Below, one piece after another: positions 5,788-6,770 of a DNA stretch of 6,770 nucleotides. The notes beneath the pieces are model-generated. The model was not told the DNA's origin, did not search any database, and was given only the letters and a program-made list of their open reading frames with translations. This DNA comes from an uncultured Chthoniobacterales bacterium (GTDB lineage: Bacteria; Verrucomicrobiota; Verrucomicrobiia; Chthoniobacterales; CAKUMP01), in contig CAKUMP010000130.1 of NCBI GenBank assembly GCA_934667795.1, positions 1-6,770 on the forward strand. Reading direction: 5' to 3'. Positions within the stretch are counted from its first letter, which is position 1. The number at the start of each line of letters is the position of its first letter. The position numbers and the translations under genes are program-made.

Positions 5788-6624
5788 ATGCATCCTATCA
5801 TAAAATCAATCTCGATGGATTCTAACCCTGCCACCTCATCTCCTATCCGACACGATCTGCACGGACGTTATCCCAAGGCAGAAACCATAGAAGACTTTCA
5901 GCGCAACCTCTCCGCGATCCACCAACGCATCGCCCAGGCGTGTCAACGCGCCAACCGAAACCCCGACGAAGTCCGCCTTCTGCCAATCAGTAAAACGATC
6001 GACAAAGCGCATATCCGCCTGGCCTATGCCGCCGGATGTCGCATGCTGGGAGAAAACAAGCCCCAGGAAGCCGCACGCAAGGCCGAAGCCATGGCAGACC
6101 TGAGCGACCTTCACTGGTCGGTCGTGGGACACCTGCAAACCAACAAAGCAAAACTGGTCGCGCGCTTTGCCTCAGAATTCCAGGCACTCGACAGCCTCCG
6201 GCTGGCAGAAACGCTCGACCGTCGTCTGCAGCAAGAAGGACGCAGTCTGGACGTTTTTATCCAGATCAACACCTCCAACGAAGCCAGCAAATACGGCATC
6301 CATCCCGACGAAGCCCTTGCCTTCATTCGGGAACTTCCACAATTTTCCGCCTTGCGCGTCCGTGGACTCATGACCCTGGCCCTGTTTTCTGCCGAAGTAG
6401 AACAAGTCCGCCCCTGCTTCATCCGGTTAAGGACATTACGTGACCAGCTTCGCGAAAATGCACCTGCAGGAATCCAGTTAAACGAACTCTCCATGGGCAT
6501 GTCCGGCGACTTCGAAGTCGCCATTGAAGAAGGCGCCACCATCGTCCGCATCGGTCAAGCCATCTTCGGTGCCCGCACCCTCCCCGATTCCCACTACTGG
6601 CCAACTCAAATGAAAAACAGCTAA
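5788..6624 (+). CDS. yggS: YggS-family pyridoxal 5'-phosphate homeostasis protein
   Basis: A 278-residue protein of the YggS/YBL036C/PLPBP family, a single-domain fold-type III PLP barrel. It binds PLP without known catalysis and keeps free PLP and amino/keto-acid pools balanced in the cytoplasm. Visible motifs: LLPISKT with the expected Schiff-base lysine K69 (family consensus VSKT); GENKPQEA at 88-95 (commonly GENYVQEA); WSVVGHLQTNKAKL; IQINTSNEASKYGI; LRVRGLMTLA; and the phosphate-binding end LSMGMSGDFEVAIEEGATIV followed by RIGQAIFGAR. E. coli YggS has 234 residues. The excess is mainly a ~33-residue N-terminal extension without recognisable features, so the true start could be the ATG at 5815 (M10) or later. 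At 5788 a GGAAA lies immediately before the ATG, too close for a normal Shine-Dalgarno. The 20-bp gap to the preceding stop suggests co-transcription with the DUF4838 gene, although the functions look unrelated. The usual proC/yggT neighbours are not seen. Confidence 0.95.
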   Translation: MHPIIKSISMDSNPATSSPIRHDLHGRYPKAETIEDFQRNLSAIHQRIAQACQRANRNPDEVRLLPISKTIDKAHIRLAYAAGCRMLGENKPQEAARKAEAMADLSDLHWSVVGHLQTNKAKLVARFASEFQALDSLRLAETLDRRLQQEGRSLDVFIQINTSNEASKYGIHPDEALAFIRELPQFSALRVRGLMTLALFSAEVEQVRPCFIRLRTLRDQLRENAPAGIQLNELSMGMSGDFEVAIEEGATIVRIGQAIFGARTLPDSHYWPTQMKNS

Positions 6625-6630
6625 CCTCTG

Positions 6631-6735
6631 CTGGGAACGCCGATGTCCCCGTCGGCAGACTCCTTCTTGCTGGGCGCGCCGACGTCCCCGTCGGCAGGTC
6701 TTCTTGCTGGGAACGCCGACGTCCCCGTCGGCTAG
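6631..6735 (+). repeat. Three tandem GC-rich hairpin repeats after yggS
   Basis: Three units start with CTGGG at 6631, 6670 and 6707 (periods 39 and 37). Each contains an 18-base hairpin with a 7-bp stem and TCCC loop: 6639-6656, 6678-6695 and 6715-6732. Units 2 and 3 have the perfect GCCGACG/CGTCGGC stem. Unit 1 has GCCGATG, which replaces one G-C pair by a T.G (U.G in RNA) wobble and keeps the fold. The linkers AGACTCCTTCTTG and AGGTCTTCTTG are similar to each other, as expected for tandem duplication. The array begins 6 bp after the yggS stop. No T-run follows any stem. The same unit occurs at 3534-3559. Any role, such as mRNA 3'-end protection or REP-like mobility, is inferred. Confidence 0.9.
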
Positions 6736-6770
6736 ATACGATGCCCCCTACACCTTGGACACATCGACAG
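6736..6770. other. Right-edge intergenic stretch with CTTGGACAC
   Basis: No gene can be supported in these last bases. CTTGGACAC at 6754-6762 repeats the 9-mer at 3567-3575, and in both places it follows a GCCGACG/CGTCGGC hairpin (7 bp and 21 bp after the stem). The repeat composite probably continues beyond the window. Confidence 0.4.

Noticed and set aside
6639..6732. Intrinsic terminators for yggS
   Set aside because: The stems are strong enough, but none is followed by a T-run, and an identical stem occurs in a divergent gap where a terminator is not expected.
6631..6735. Short CRISPR array
   Set aside because: The repeats are hairpins separated by only 11-13 bases, the linkers resemble each other, and there are no cas genes or leader.
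6733..6770. 3' end of a minus-strand gene at the right edge (frame ending CRGHRI then stop)
   Set aside because: Only about 12 codons are visible, and the sequence contains the CTTGGACAC tag of the repeat composite; a coding call is not supportable.

Overview
The window carries four protein-coding genes in about 6.8 kb of moderate-GC DNA, with palindromic repeat families packed into the gaps between them. The gene content points to a heterotrophic polysaccharide degrader: a uronate isomerase, a GH67-N/DUF4838-type lipoprotein and a LamG-type protein. Together with the GC-rich hairpin repeats and a CACAGAGG/ACCACAGA-type dispersed repeat, this best fits the PVC group, most likely Verrucomicrobiota (Opitutae-like). 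That placement is inference from protein style and repeat style; no rRNA or other marker gene is present.

Layout: (1) 2-1849 (+) is the 3' part of a large beta-rich protein ending in a LamG/concanavalin-A-like domain; its start lies left of the window. (2) 1850-2063 is a convergent gap with a weak terminator-like element and a degenerate dispersed repeat that supplies the stop codon of the next gene. (3) 2064-3461 (-) is uxaC, glucuronate isomerase. (4) 3462-3865 is a 404-bp divergent gap filled with palindromic repeats: a GCCGACG/CGTCGGC hairpin, an abutting second hairpin, and an inverted pair of bipartite repeats. It ends in a short stretch with a TTGACA box and a perfect TGCTAA-N6-TTAGCA palindrome. 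(5) 3866-5767 (+) is a lipoprotein with a GH67-N-like domain and a DUF4838 domain. (6) 5788-6624 (+), 20 bp further on, is a YggS-family PLP-binding protein. (7) 6625-6770 holds three tandem copies of the same hairpin repeat seen in region 4.

How the genes may work together: the DUF4838 lipoprotein is probably an envelope-anchored carbohydrate-active protein, and UxaC would feed released glucuronate or galacturonate into the Ashwell (2-keto-3-deoxygluconate) pathway. The divergent arrangement would suit shared control, but this is inference and the gap between them is mostly repeat DNA. YggS is a housekeeping protein for PLP homeostasis and is probably only a transcriptional passenger. I see no complete mobile element, CRISPR array, defence system, tRNA or rRNA. 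The most unusual content is the intergenic repeat architecture, not a new protein system.
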